Shown here: positions 31,596 through 39,991 of the stretch, in pieces | Numbering within the stretch: the stretch's first letter is position 1 | Layout: the number at the start of each line of letters is the position of its first letter | Source: Dehalococcoidia bacterium | Lineage (GTDB): Bacteria; Chloroflexota; Dehalococcoidia; Tepidiformales; Tepidiformaceae | Length of the DNA: 64,000 nt | NCBI GenBank assembly: GCA_022827945.1 | Contig: JAJEIT010000006.1 | Location: 62,001 to 126,000 of the forward strand | Direction: 5' to 3' | Program-made: the position numbers and the translations under genes | The notes under the pieces: model-generated | Told to the model about the DNA's origin: nothing | What the model saw: only the letters and a program-made list of their open reading frames with translations | The model's database searches: none

Positions 31596-32801
31596 TCAGA
31601 CCTCGACGCCGCGCTCGAGGAGGGCGTTCAGGTCCTTGTCCTCGGTGTCGATGAGGGCCTGCACCCACTTGTGGAACATCTGACCGCCGCCCTCGTTCCG
31701 ACCGAAGAGGGAGTGGTCCTTCGCGCCGGTCTTGAGGGCGCGCTGCACGCGGAAGCCGGTGTAGTAGTCCTCATCGCCGACGACGTCGAAGTACATCTTC
31801 ATGATCTCGGCGTAGCGCTCTTCGTCGTCGGGGTCGGGCTCCTCGGGGAGGAGGAAGTTCTGGATGGTGACGGACTCTTCGGGCGAGTTGCCCGGGAACA
31901 TCTGGGAGACCATGAACGGCGAGGCGCCCTGGCCGTCGTAGGCGGCGGAGCCGCGACCCCCGGCGATGGAGATGTTCGGGAAGATCGTCCAGATGCCGGG
32001 GGTCAGGTCCTCCAGCTCCCACTGGTCCTCGGGCAGGTCGGCGGGGCGGGTGAAGCGGGTGGGGGAGACCATGCGCACATGCGAGCCCCAGGCGTAGTAG
32101 TCGGGCTGGTAGGCGGAGTCGGGGCCGAAGCTGTTCCGGTGGAGGATGGGGATGTGGTAGAGGTCGCGATACCCGTCGTAGGCGACCTTCCAGTTGGGTC
32201 CGTCGAGGTTCTGGCGGCCGATGACATGGCAGCTGGCGAAACCCAGGTGGTCGAGCATCTCGTCGTAGCCCGCGAGGAAGAGGTCGATGTCGACGTCGGA
32301 GTTCGGGTTGAGCGTGACCCAGACGAGGCCGGCGCGCTCGGCGCAAGGGAGGGGCGTGAGGCCGTAGCAGGACTTGTCGACGTCGCCGAAGTTGCCGGAA
32401 TCGAAGATGGAGACGAGGTTGCCCTGGAGGTCGTAGCTCCAGGCGTGGTAGGGGCAGCGGAAGCCGCGCGAGTTGCCGCGACCCTCATCGACAACGATGG
32501 CGCCGCGGTGGCTGCACATGTTCACGAAGGCGCGGACCTCGCCGTCGATGTCGCGCGCCATGAGGACGGGCACGCCGCAGACCTCGAGGGAGCGGTAGTC
32601 GCCCGGATCGGGCATTTCGCAGGAGAACCCGAGGGCGAGCGGAAGCCGCTTGAAAATGCGGTCGACCTCGAGGCGCCAGCGGTCGGGGTCGTAGTAGGCG
32701 CTCGTGGGGATCCTGTAGACGTCCTCCGCGAGATCGATGCGATCGGCGGCGAGGTTCTCGACCTCGCGGCGGGCCATCTCGACCAACTGCTCCCGGCTCA
32801 T
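31596..32801 (-). CDS. Rieske non-heme iron ring-hydroxylating oxygenase, alpha subunit
   Basis: This 401-residue oxygenase has a Rieske [2Fe-2S] site Cys96-x-His98 and Cys116-x2-His119 (MCSHRGAIVV and RCPYHAWSYD). A mononuclear iron site is seen in the NWKVAYDGYRDLYHIPILH segment, His216 and His221. It should insert oxygen into an aromatic or carboxylated substrate with electrons from a separate reductase, which is not in the window. ATG at 32801 follows GGAGG. A single-gene alpha subunit without a beta partner is typical of three-component demethylases and related oxygenases. Confidence 0.88.
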   Translation of the reverse strand: MSREQLVEMARREVENLAADRIDLAEDVYRIPTSAYYDPDRWRLEVDRIFKRLPLALGFSCEMPDPGDYRSLEVCGVPVLMARDIDGEVRAFVNMCSHRGAIVVDEGRGNSRGFRCPYHAWSYDLQGNLVSIFDSGNFGDVDKSCYGLTPLPCAERAGLVWVTLNPNSDVDIDLFLAGYDEMLDHLGFASCHVIGRQNLDGPNWKVAYDGYRDLYHIPILHRNSFGPDSAYQPDYYAWGSHVRMVSPTRFTRPADLPEDQWELEDLTPGIWTIFPNISIAGGRGSAAYDGQGASPFMVSQMFPGNSPEESVTIQNFLLPEEPDPDDEERYAEIMKMYFDVVGDEDYYTGFRVQRALKTGAKDHSLFGRNEGGGQMFHKWVQALIDTEDKDLNALLERGVEV

Positions 32802-32864
32802 GGCGACCTCCGGCGGCGGAACGCCGCGCGTGGCTGATTCTACCCAGCGCGGGCGGCAGCGGCG

Positions 32865-32870
32865 TAGGCT
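32865..32870 (+). promoter_or_regulatory. -10-like TAGGCT of the MBL gene, leaderless spacing
   Basis: TAGGCT is followed by 7 bases and the ATG at 32878, with no Shine-Dalgarno sequence. It is divergent from the Rieske gene. Confidence 0.5.
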
Positions 32871-32877
32871 CCGCCCT

Positions 32878-33630
32878 ATGGCTACCGTGGATGTTCTGCT
32901 GAATGGGTTTTCGTTCTCGACCAACCAGGGGCGGCCGGCCTTCTGCTCGGTGACGCTGGTGGAGGCGGAGGGATGGCTGATCCTGGTCGATCCGGCGCAC
33001 GTGGGGCGGCGGCGTGAGTTGAGCGAAGCGCTTGAGCAGCGGGGGCTCACCGAGGGGAGCATCGACGCGGTGGTGCTCACGCACGCGCACTGGGACCACG
33101 CCCAGAACTTCGACCGGTTTCCGGAGGCGCCGGTGCTGCTCCATCCACGCGAGCGCAGCTACGCCAGCTCGCCCCACGAGAACGACTGGGCGACGCCGTA
33201 CTGGACCGGGCTGGCGCTGGAGACGCACCAGCTCCAGGAGGTCGTTGAGGGGGACGAGATCGCGGCGGGCGTACGCGTGATCGAGCTGCCGGGTCACTCG
33301 GTGGGGAGCATTGGGCTGGTGGCCGAGACGGCGGCGGGCACGGCGCTCGTGTCCGGGGACGCGGTGCACTCGAGCTGGGTGCTGGAGTCACGGCAGCCGC
33401 CCATCGTGTTCGGATCGCTCACGCAGGCGCGGGAGAGCGTGGCGAAGGGGCTGAGCGCCGCGGACGTCATCTACCCCGGGCACGACCGGCCCTTCCGGGT
33501 GGTGGACGGTGAGGCGGACTACCTGGAGCCGTTCTCGCTCACGATCACGAACCTGGAGCCGGATCGTGAAGGCCTGCGCTTCGAGGCGGTTCCGCCCTCG
33601 ACCTGGATCATGCCGGGGGCGGCGCCGTAA
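32878..33630 (+). CDS. Metallo-beta-lactamase-fold hydrolase
   Basis: This 250-residue MBL-fold protein has the binuclear-zinc motif LTHAHWDHA (H69, H71, D73, H74), then ELPGHSVGSIGL (third-site His), VSGDAVHS (bridging Asp) and YPGHDRP (last His). Lactonases, quorum-quenching enzymes and glyoxalase II belong here, and the lactonase-like spacing is suggestive. It sits between the Rieske and VOC genes and may open a ring or lactone intermediate, which is inference from location. Confidence 0.84.
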   Translation: MATVDVLLNGFSFSTNQGRPAFCSVTLVEAEGWLILVDPAHVGRRRELSEALEQRGLTEGSIDAVVLTHAHWDHAQNFDRFPEAPVLLHPRERSYASSPHENDWATPYWTGLALETHQLQEVVEGDEIAAGVRVIELPGHSVGSIGLVAETAAGTALVSGDAVHSSWVLESRQPPIVFGSLTQARESVAKGLSAADVIYPGHDRPFRVVDGEADYLEPFSLTITNLEPDREGLRFEAVPPSTWIMPGAAP

Positions 33631-33634
33631 GCGG

Positions 33635-34165
33635 CTAGCGGTTCATGTCGGCGACGAAGCGGATGGGGTCGGAGCCGTCCCAGCCCTGGGCCGCGGCTTC
33701 GATCAGCTCGTAGAACTGGAGCAGCCCCGGCTGGCCCTCGTACACCTCGACCATGTGGCCGTAGACCGCGACCGTGTCGATGAAGGCGAACTGCATGCCG
33801 CCGGGGAGCCAGAACTCGTTGGCGACCGTGAAACCGAGCTCCTCGTAGCGGGCGAGCTCCTCCTTGAAGCTGGGCACGATGGTGGCGCAGTGGTGAATGC
33901 CCTGCTCGTGCGGGGCGTACATGTCGCGCATGCCGGAGGGGCCGTCGTTGTTCTGCTGGACGAGCTCGAGCATGACGGAGCCGAGCTGCCCGTAGGCGGA
34001 GGAGTGGTCGAACTCGCCGGGCTGGCCGCGGTAGATGGCCTTCTCCACGGGGATGTGCTCGTTGATATAGAAGGGCCCGGCGCCGCGCTCGGCCGCCCAG
34101 CGTTCGGCGGCTTCGAAGATATCGGGGACGTGGTAGGCAAGCTGGACGAACGGGCGGTGGATCAT
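33635..34165 (-). CDS. VOC-family protein, methylmalonyl-CoA-epimerase/dioxygenase-like
   Basis: This 176-residue VOC protein has two modules. The first opens with FVQLAYHVPDIFEAAERW, where His12 is a candidate metal ligand; the second with GIHHCATIVPSFKEELARYEELGF, giving a second His; and VAVYGHMVEVYEG provides His and Glu positions. The intact metal set favours an epimerase, isomerase or dioxygenase over a drug-binding protein. It has GAGGAG before ATG 34165. It faces the MBL gene tail to tail and belongs to the surrounding catabolic group. Confidence 0.78.
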   Translation of the reverse strand: MIHRPFVQLAYHVPDIFEAAERWAAERGAGPFYINEHIPVEKAIYRGQPGEFDHSSAYGQLGSVMLELVQQNNDGPSGMRDMYAPHEQGIHHCATIVPSFKEELARYEELGFTVANEFWLPGGMQFAFIDTVAVYGHMVEVYEGQPGLLQFYELIEAAAQGWDGSDPIRFVADMNR

Positions 34166-34259
34166 GACGGCTCCTCGCTGGTGTTGGTGCGGTGCCTCCG
34201 GTGAGGAAGGTGCTTATGCGGCTTAGCAAATGATAGGCTAGGGCGCAACGGAGAACGTC

Positions 34260-35480
34260 GTGCCCCTCTTCCTCGCGCCTGACTGGTTCAAGAATACGTA
34301 CATCGGGATCGAGGTCGAGCAGTTCATCGGCATCGGGATCCTGATCCTGGTGGCCTTTGCGGCCAACGTGCTCGTTACCCAGGCGCTCAAGCTGTTCGTG
34401 CATGCGCGCACCCGGGAGGGGGATCGCGAGTTCTGGCAGATGGAGCGGAAGCGGCTGGACCGCGCACTCTCGGCGCTGCTGATGGCGATAACGGTGGTGC
34501 TGGGATTCCCCCTCCTGGACTTCAACTCAACGGTTGAGCACGTTGTCGACCAGATCGCGACCCTGTTCGGCGCGGGAGCCCTGGTCTGGCTCGGCTTCCG
34601 GGGCGCGGACATATTCACGGATGTGCTCGCCCGCCGGGCGGAGGAAACGGAAAGCCGCCTCGACGACCAGTTCGTACCCCTCCTGAACACCGTCCTGAAG
34701 GGCCTGGTCGTCGTGATCGGTGTCCTCTTCGTGCTGGGCAACCTGGGGGTGAACGTGACCTCCCTGATCGCCGGGCTGGGCCTGGGCGGGCTCGCGATCG
34801 CGCTGGCGGCCCAGGACACCTTCAAGAACCTGCTGGGGGGCGTCACCATCTTTGCGGACCGACCGTTCCAGGTCGGGGACTGGGTCGTGCTGGGGAACGT
34901 CGAGGGAACGGTCGAGTTCGTCGGCTTTCGCTCGTCGCGCGTGCGCACGTTCTACAACTCGTTGGTGACCGTGCCGAACGCGCGCATCGTCGACAGCTAC
35001 ATCGACAACATGGGCCTGCGCCAGTGGCGGCGCTACAAGACGACGCTGGGACTGGCGTACCACACCACAACGGACCAGGTGCAGGCGTTCGTGGAGGGCA
35101 TTCGAGCGCTTATCCGTGCGAATCCGGGGATGCGCAAGGACTACTACATCGTCGAGTTCCACGGGTTCGGCGCATCCTCGCTGGACGTCCTCGTGTATTG
35201 CTTTATCGACGCGCCCGACTGGAACGCCGAGCTGCGCACGCGGCACGTGCTCAACCTCGACATCATGCGGCTGGCGGAGGACCTGGGCGTGGACTTCGCG
35301 TTCCCCACGCAGACGCTGCACGTTGCCTCGACGCCCGGGCAGCCGGAGGTGGTTCCCGTGGCGCCGGGGCGGGAGGCGCTCGGCGAAGTCGTCGAGCGGT
35401 ACAGCCCGAACGGGAGCGCCGGACAGCGCGTGGATACGCCGATCACGGCGGGATTCGATAACACGCCCGACGCAAGCTAG
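34260..35480 (+). CDS. mscS: Small-conductance mechanosensitive channel, MscS family
   Basis: This 406-residue MscS-type channel has transmembrane helices near residues 15-37, 60-85 and 90-110. The Gly/Ala-rich pore helix GLGLGGLAIALAAQDTFKNLLGG is followed by the beta domain (PFQVGDWVVLGNVEGTVEFVGFRSSRVRTF, shown here only as family features). It then has a cytoplasmic cage with VPNARIVDSYIDN. It opens on hypo-osmotic shock to release solutes. GTG at 34260 has GGAGA upstream; TAGGCT at 34234-34239 is a -10-like element, giving a short leader. Confidence 0.93.
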   Translation: MPLFLAPDWFKNTYIGIEVEQFIGIGILILVAFAANVLVTQALKLFVHARTREGDREFWQMERKRLDRALSALLMAITVVLGFPLLDFNSTVEHVVDQIATLFGAGALVWLGFRGADIFTDVLARRAEETESRLDDQFVPLLNTVLKGLVVVIGVLFVLGNLGVNVTSLIAGLGLGGLAIALAAQDTFKNLLGGVTIFADRPFQVGDWVVLGNVEGTVEFVGFRSSRVRTFYNSLVTVPNARIVDSYIDNMGLRQWRRYKTTLGLAYHTTTDQVQAFVEGIRALIRANPGMRKDYYIVEFHGFGASSLDVLVYCFIDAPDWNAELRTRHVLNLDIMRLAEDLGVDFAFPTQTLHVASTPGQPEVVPVAPGREALGEVVERYSPNGSAGQRVDTPITAGFDNTPDAS

Positions 35481-35531
35481 GAGCCCCATCCCCAGTCCCT
35501 TCAGCCTCTCCAGTCCCGTTGACAGCGTAGG

Positions 35532-35578
35532 TAGAATGACAGTTCGCCATCGGGGCTATGCACCCCGAATCGGGTGCA
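35532..35578 (+). promoter_or_regulatory. Promoter and hairpin leader of first binding-protein gene
   Basis: A -10-like TAGAAT at 35532-35537 precedes a perfect 7-bp hairpin, TGCACCC (35559-35565) and GGGTGCA (35572-35578). GGAGGG lies at 35615-35620 and the GTG at 35626. Confidence 0.4.
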
Positions 35579-35625
35579 GGTTCGCAGGAGCGCTGCACCG
35601 AAGCGACCCAAGAAGGAGGGACCAC

Positions 35626-37608
35626 GTGAAGGAAGGCTATTGGGGCAAGTACTGGCGCAGGCGCGTTTCGCGGAGGCGCGTGCTGGCAGGCGGGGCGACG
35701 CTCGCGGCCGGCTCCGCCGCAATCCTGGCGGGTTGCGGCGACGACGACGACGATGACGATGCAGCCGCTCCGGCTGCCACGCAGGCAGCGGCCACGCAGG
35801 CCGCGGCGGCAGCCGCCGATGATGATGAGCCGGCGGAAGACTCGCAGGCGGCAGAGGCAGATGCCGCGGACGAGCCCGAGGAGCAGGCGGCAGCCGTCGA
35901 GGACCGCTCGCGCTACGGCGGCAAGCTGAACTACACCTACCCGGCCTACCCGACGGGCTTCGACCCATCGATCACCATCACCTTCCCGTTCGGGATGGCC
36001 ACGAGCTACAGCCAGATGATGGCGTATTCGATCGTCGAGGATCAGTTCTACCCGGACGCCGCCCAGAGTTGGGAGCAGGTGGACGGCGAGACGCTGGTGT
36101 TCAACCTGCGGCCGGGCGTGCGCTTCAACCCGGAGGCCTCCGAGGGCCGCGAGGTGAACTCGGAGGACTGGTACATCAGCCTCAGGCGCTACCCGGACTC
36201 CCGCGCCAACCGCGGCTCGAACGTGAACGAGCTCTTCTTCTCGTTCATGGACGAGAGCCAGGGCGCCACCTTCGATACCCCGGACGACCTGACGCTTCGC
36301 ATCAACCAGAACAAGCCCTTCGCTTCCAACACGCGCGCCTTCGCCGCGGCTTCGCTCGTGGTGGTCTCGCCCGAGCGCCTCGCGGCGGAGGAGTCGGGCG
36401 ACCTGGGGCAGGTGTCCGGCATCAATGCGGGCAGCGGCCCGTACATGTTCAACGAGGTGTCGGAGACCCGCATCTCCATGAAGCGGAACCCGAACTACTA
36501 CGAGCATCCCGAGGACATCCCGGGGACTCGCTTCAACCGCGACATGCCGTACATCGACGAGATGGAGACGGTCATCATCACGGACGGGGCCGCCGGCCAG
36601 GCGCGCTTCCTGGCCGGGGACGCCGACTACTACGGCCCCGTGGACAAGATCACGGCCGACCAGTGGGATGGCCAGCCGAACGTCAACATCCAGACGGGTC
36701 CCGCGATCGACGACGGCAGCATCATGATCCAGCTGGCGGCGGCCAAGTGGACACCCTATCCGGAGCTCTCGAAGGCGCTTTCGATGGCGATGGACTGGGA
36801 CGGCTACATTGATGTCGTATTGGGCGGCGAGGGGCGCTACAGCGCTCCCGTGAGCCCGACGGCATTCCCCAAGTACGGCCTCTCCCAGGAAGAGATCAAA
36901 CAGTACCAGGTGTACGACCCGCAAGGCGCCCGCCAGCTGTGGGAGGCCAACAACGGTCCGGAGATCTTCCCCGAGCTGGATACAACGGTCCCTGCCTGGG
37001 TCGCGGCATTCCCGAACACGCAGTTCATCGGGCAGAGCTTCGAGGACTCGCTCGGGGTCAAGGTCAACTACAACCCGCTCGAGCTGGCGACGTTCATCGC
37101 CTCCGCGAACGGGCCCACCGGCACCAAGGACTGGCACTTCTTCATCGCCGGCAACAACGCCGTCGCGACGATGCCGGACTGGAACGCGCTGGTGGCCTAC
37201 ACGCCGGACGGCTACGGCGCCATCTGGGGCGGTAACTGGTACAAGGGCGTCAACATCTCCGACCCGTGGGTCAACCCCGACAACCCGAACTACGCCGAGA
37301 ACGGCGGCGGGCCGCAGGGCGAGACCGTACGCGCGGCGCTGGAGGTCACGCACCCCTACGCCAGGGAGCTGCAGGACTACGCCGACCGGCAGGCGGCCAC
37401 CTTCGACGACGACGAGCGGGCGGAAATCCTGAAGGAGCTGCAGCATCGCATCTTCTCGCGCTACTGCTGCACCCTCCCGCTCCCGACACCCACGACGAAG
37501 TACGTCGCGGTCGGCTCGCGCCTGAAGGGCCTCGTGCCGCCGCCGGACGGCGACCAGACCGCCGCCTTCGGCATGTGGCGAGCGCACAACATCTGGTTGG
37601 AGGGCTAG
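35626..37608 (+). CDS. Tat-lipoprotein ABC substrate-binding protein (copy 1)
   Basis: This 660-residue family 5 (peptide/nickel/oligosaccharide type) binding protein has a twin-arginine signal (VSRRRVLAGG) ending in lipobox LAGC with Cys37. An unusually acidic linker (seven Asp) and an Ala/Glu-rich spacer to about residue 90 follow. The mature part starts RYGGKLNY and ends with FGMWRAHNIWLEG. Export in folded form by Tat is suggested by the RR pair. GTG at 35626 follows GGAGGG, the same arrangement as in copies 2 and 3. Its ligand is unknown. It is closely related to the two genes that follow. Confidence 0.88.
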   Translation: MKEGYWGKYWRRRVSRRRVLAGGATLAAGSAAILAGCGDDDDDDDAAAPAATQAAATQAAAAAADDDEPAEDSQAAEADAADEPEEQAAAVEDRSRYGGKLNYTYPAYPTGFDPSITITFPFGMATSYSQMMAYSIVEDQFYPDAAQSWEQVDGETLVFNLRPGVRFNPEASEGREVNSEDWYISLRRYPDSRANRGSNVNELFFSFMDESQGATFDTPDDLTLRINQNKPFASNTRAFAAASLVVVSPERLAAEESGDLGQVSGINAGSGPYMFNEVSETRISMKRNPNYYEHPEDIPGTRFNRDMPYIDEMETVIITDGAAGQARFLAGDADYYGPVDKITADQWDGQPNVNIQTGPAIDDGSIMIQLAAAKWTPYPELSKALSMAMDWDGYIDVVLGGEGRYSAPVSPTAFPKYGLSQEEIKQYQVYDPQGARQLWEANNGPEIFPELDTTVPAWVAAFPNTQFIGQSFEDSLGVKVNYNPLELATFIASANGPTGTKDWHFFIAGNNAVATMPDWNALVAYTPDGYGAIWGGNWYKGVNISDPWVNPDNPNYAENGGGPQGETVRAALEVTHPYARELQDYADRQAATFDDDERAEILKELQHRIFSRYCCTLPLPTPTTKYVAVGSRLKGLVPPPDGDQTAAFGMWRAHNIWLEG

Positions 37609-37642
37609 CGCGACAGGTAGAGCGGCCAGGCGAAGCGGTCTC

Positions 37643-37666
37643 GACGCCGCCCTTCGGGGCGGCGTC
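37643..37666. terminator. Hairpin with TTCG loop, family member 1
   Basis: GACGCCGCCC (37643-37652) and GGGCGGCGTC (37657-37666) form a perfect 10-bp stem around a TTCG tetraloop. The nearly identical hairpin occurs at 39827-39850 and 44041-44066. Position after a stop codon fits a terminator or 3' stabiliser; the U-run is poor. Confidence 0.6.
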
Positions 37667-37718
37667 TCCGCGCCGGGGAGCGGGTCTGGACCGGCTATGT
37701 TTCCTCCTGCATGCCCGT

Positions 37719-37797
37719 TAGAATCCCGCGAATGGTCCCGAAGTTCGCTTCGGGAGGGTGGGACGTATTCAGACGTGACCGCCGACACCAGCCCTGA
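37719..37797 (+). promoter_or_regulatory. Leader of copy 2 with promoter, hairpin and short reading frame
   Basis: TAGAAT (37719-37724) lies 7 bases before an ATG at 37732, which opens a 21-codon frame ending in TGA at 37795-37797, just before the GGAGGG of copy 2. Within it CCCGAAG-TTCG-CTTCGGG (37737-37754) is a perfect 7-bp hairpin. A leader peptide or attenuator is possible. Confidence 0.35.
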
Positions 37798-37809
37798 AGG
37801 AGGGACAAG

Positions 37810-39789
37810 GTGAAAGAAGGCTATTGGGGCAAGTACTGGCGCAGGCGCGTCTCGCGAAGGCGGGTGCTGGCAGGCGGAGCGACGCTCGCGGCCGGCTCTG
37901 CCGCGATCCTCGCGGGTTGCGGCGACGACGACGACGATGACGACGCAGCCGCTCCGGCGGCCACGCAGGCAGCGGCCACGCAGGCTGCGGCGGCAGCCGC
38001 CGATGATGAGCCTGCCGAGGATTCGCAGGCTGCGGAAACCGATGCCGCGGACGAGCCCGAGGAGCAGGCTGCGGCCGCCGAAGACCGCTCGCGCTACGGC
38101 GGCACCCTGAACTACAGCCTGGTGGCCTACCCCACGGGCTTCGACCCCTCGATCACGATCACATTCCCCCAGGGGATGTCGACGACCTACAGCCAGCTGA
38201 TGGCGTTCTCGATCACCGAGGACGAGTTCTACCCGGATGCGGCGCAGAGCTGGGAGCAGGTCGATCCGGAGACGCTGGTGTTCAACCTGCGGCCGGGCGT
38301 GCGCTTCAACCCGGAGGCGGAGGGCGGACGCGAGGTGAACTCGGAGGACTGGTACATCAGCCTGAGGCGGTACCCGGACTCCCGCGCCAACCGTGGCTCG
38401 AACGTGAACGAGCTCTTCTTCTCCTTCATGGACGAGAGCCAGGGCGCAACGTTCGACACGCCGGACGACCTGACCCTGCGAATCAACCAGAACAAGGCGT
38501 TCGCGTCGAACACACGTGCGTTCGCCGCAGCCTCGCTCGTGGTCGTCTCACCGGAGCGGCTCGCGGCTGAGGAGTCGGGCGATCTGGGCCAGGCCTCGGG
38601 CATCAACGCAGGCAGCGGCCCGTACATGTTCGACGAGGTGTCCGAGACGCGGATGACGCTGAAGCGGAATCCGAACTACTACGAGCACCCCGAGCAGATT
38701 GGGGGGACGCGCTTCAACGTCGACTTCCCCTATATCGACGCGATGGAGCACGTCATCATTACCGACGGCGCGGCACGGCAGGCCCGCTTCCTCGCCGGTG
38801 ACTCCGACTACTGGGGCGCGGTCTCCAAGATCGACGCCGACACGTGGGCAGAGCAGCCAAACGTCGACATCCTGACGGGCCCGGCGATCGACGACGGCGG
38901 GATCATGATCCAGCTGGCGGCGGCCAAGTGGACACCGTACCCCGAGCTCTCCAGGGCCCTCTCGATGGCGATGGACTGGGATGGCTACATCGACGTCATT
39001 CTCAGTGGCGAGGGCCGGCGCAGCGCGCCGGTGAGCCCGACGGCGTTCCCCAAATACGGGCTCTCCCAGGAGGAGATTCGCGAGTACCAGGTCTACGACC
39101 CGCAGGGCGCACGCCAGCTGTGGGAGGCCAACAACGGCCCCGAGATCTTCCCCGAACTCGACACGACAGTCGCGGCCTGGGCTGCCGACTACAGCCACGT
39201 CCAGTTCATCGGCCAGAGCTTCGAGGACTCCCTCGGAGTGCAGGTGAACTACAACCCGCTCGAGCTGGCGACCTACATCGCCTCCGCGAACGGCCCCACC
39301 GGCACCAAGGACTGGCACTTCTTCATCGCCGGCAACAACGCCGTCTCGACGATGCCGGACTGGAATGCGCTGGTCGCCTACACCCCCGACGGCTACGGCG
39401 CCATCTGGGGCGGCAACTGGTACAAAGGCGTCAACATCTCCGACCCGTGGGTCAACCCCGACAACCCCAACTACGCCGAGAACGGCGGTTCGGAAGCGGG
39501 CGAGGCCGTGCGCGCGGCGCTGGAGATCACGCACCCCTACGCCAGGGAGCTGCAGGACTACGCCGACCGCCAGGCGGCCACCACCGACGACGATGAGCGG
39601 GCGGAGATCCTGAAGGAGCTGCAGCGGCGCATCTTCACGCGCTACTGCTGCACCTTCCCGCTGCCAACCCAGACGACCAAGTACGTCGCGGTAGGCTCGC
39701 GGCTGAAGGGTCTGCCATCACCGCCGGACGGCGACCAGACCGCTTCGTTCGGCATGTGGCGGGCGCACAACATCTGGCTGGAGAGCTAG
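37810..39789 (+). CDS. Tat-lipoprotein ABC substrate-binding protein (copy 2)
   Basis: This 659-residue paralogue of copy 1 has the same Tat signal, the Cys37 lipobox, a run of seven Asp and an Ala-rich linker. The N-terminal 55 codons and the last third are almost identical to the other copies by eye, while the middle differs more (for example the FPQGMSTTYSQLMAF and VSKIDADTW segments). This suggests recent duplication with gene conversion, and divergence where the ligand pocket may be. GTG at 37810 follows GAAGGAGGGAC. No ATPase gene adjoins the group. Confidence 0.88.
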   Translation: MKEGYWGKYWRRRVSRRRVLAGGATLAAGSAAILAGCGDDDDDDDAAAPAATQAAATQAAAAAADDEPAEDSQAAETDAADEPEEQAAAAEDRSRYGGTLNYSLVAYPTGFDPSITITFPQGMSTTYSQLMAFSITEDEFYPDAAQSWEQVDPETLVFNLRPGVRFNPEAEGGREVNSEDWYISLRRYPDSRANRGSNVNELFFSFMDESQGATFDTPDDLTLRINQNKAFASNTRAFAAASLVVVSPERLAAEESGDLGQASGINAGSGPYMFDEVSETRMTLKRNPNYYEHPEQIGGTRFNVDFPYIDAMEHVIITDGAARQARFLAGDSDYWGAVSKIDADTWAEQPNVDILTGPAIDDGGIMIQLAAAKWTPYPELSRALSMAMDWDGYIDVILSGEGRRSAPVSPTAFPKYGLSQEEIREYQVYDPQGARQLWEANNGPEIFPELDTTVAAWAADYSHVQFIGQSFEDSLGVQVNYNPLELATYIASANGPTGTKDWHFFIAGNNAVSTMPDWNALVAYTPDGYGAIWGGNWYKGVNISDPWVNPDNPNYAENGGSEAGEAVRAALEITHPYARELQDYADRQAATTDDDERAEILKELQRRIFTRYCCTFPLPTQTTKYVAVGSRLKGLPSPPDGDQTASFGMWRAHNIWLES

Positions 39790-39826
39790 TCTCACCGGTC
39801 TGGCCACCGGCGCCGACACCGGTTGG

Positions 39827-39850
39827 AACGCCGCCCTTCGGGGCGGCGTT
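39827..39850. terminator. Hairpin with TTCG loop, family member 2
   Basis: AACGCCGCCC (39827-39836) and GGGCGGCGTT (39841-39850) form a 10-bp stem with loop TTCG, 38 bases after the copy 2 stop. A short T-rich run follows. Confidence 0.62.
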
Positions 39851-39878
39851 TCCGCTTGGAGAAGGGGCTGTGGATGGC

Positions 39879-39906
39879 TTGCCTTCAATTGGATCGTCCG
39901 TACAAT
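39879..39906 (+). promoter_or_regulatory. Promoter of third binding-protein gene
   Basis: TTGCCT (39879-39884) and TACAAT (39901-39906) have a 16-base spacing and fit a housekeeping promoter. Transcription would start about 80 bases before the TTG at 39992. Confidence 0.45.
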
Positions 39907-39991
39907 GCGCCGAATCCGCGCGGAGCGTGTGCCCGCGTGGGGTGTTGCGTTTACGGACGTAACCCCGACACCAGTCCTCAGGAGGGACGAC

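Noticed and set aside
37643-37666. Insertion-sequence ends
   Set aside because: The three TTCG hairpins resemble each other but no transposase, target duplication or terminal repeat pair encloses a mobile gene; position after stop codons favours terminators.
39905-39991. N-terminal extension of the third binding protein from ATG 39905
   Set aside because: The ATG lies in the -10-like TACAAT, and the extension would bury the Tat signal; all three paralogues share GGAGGG before the GTG or TTG start.
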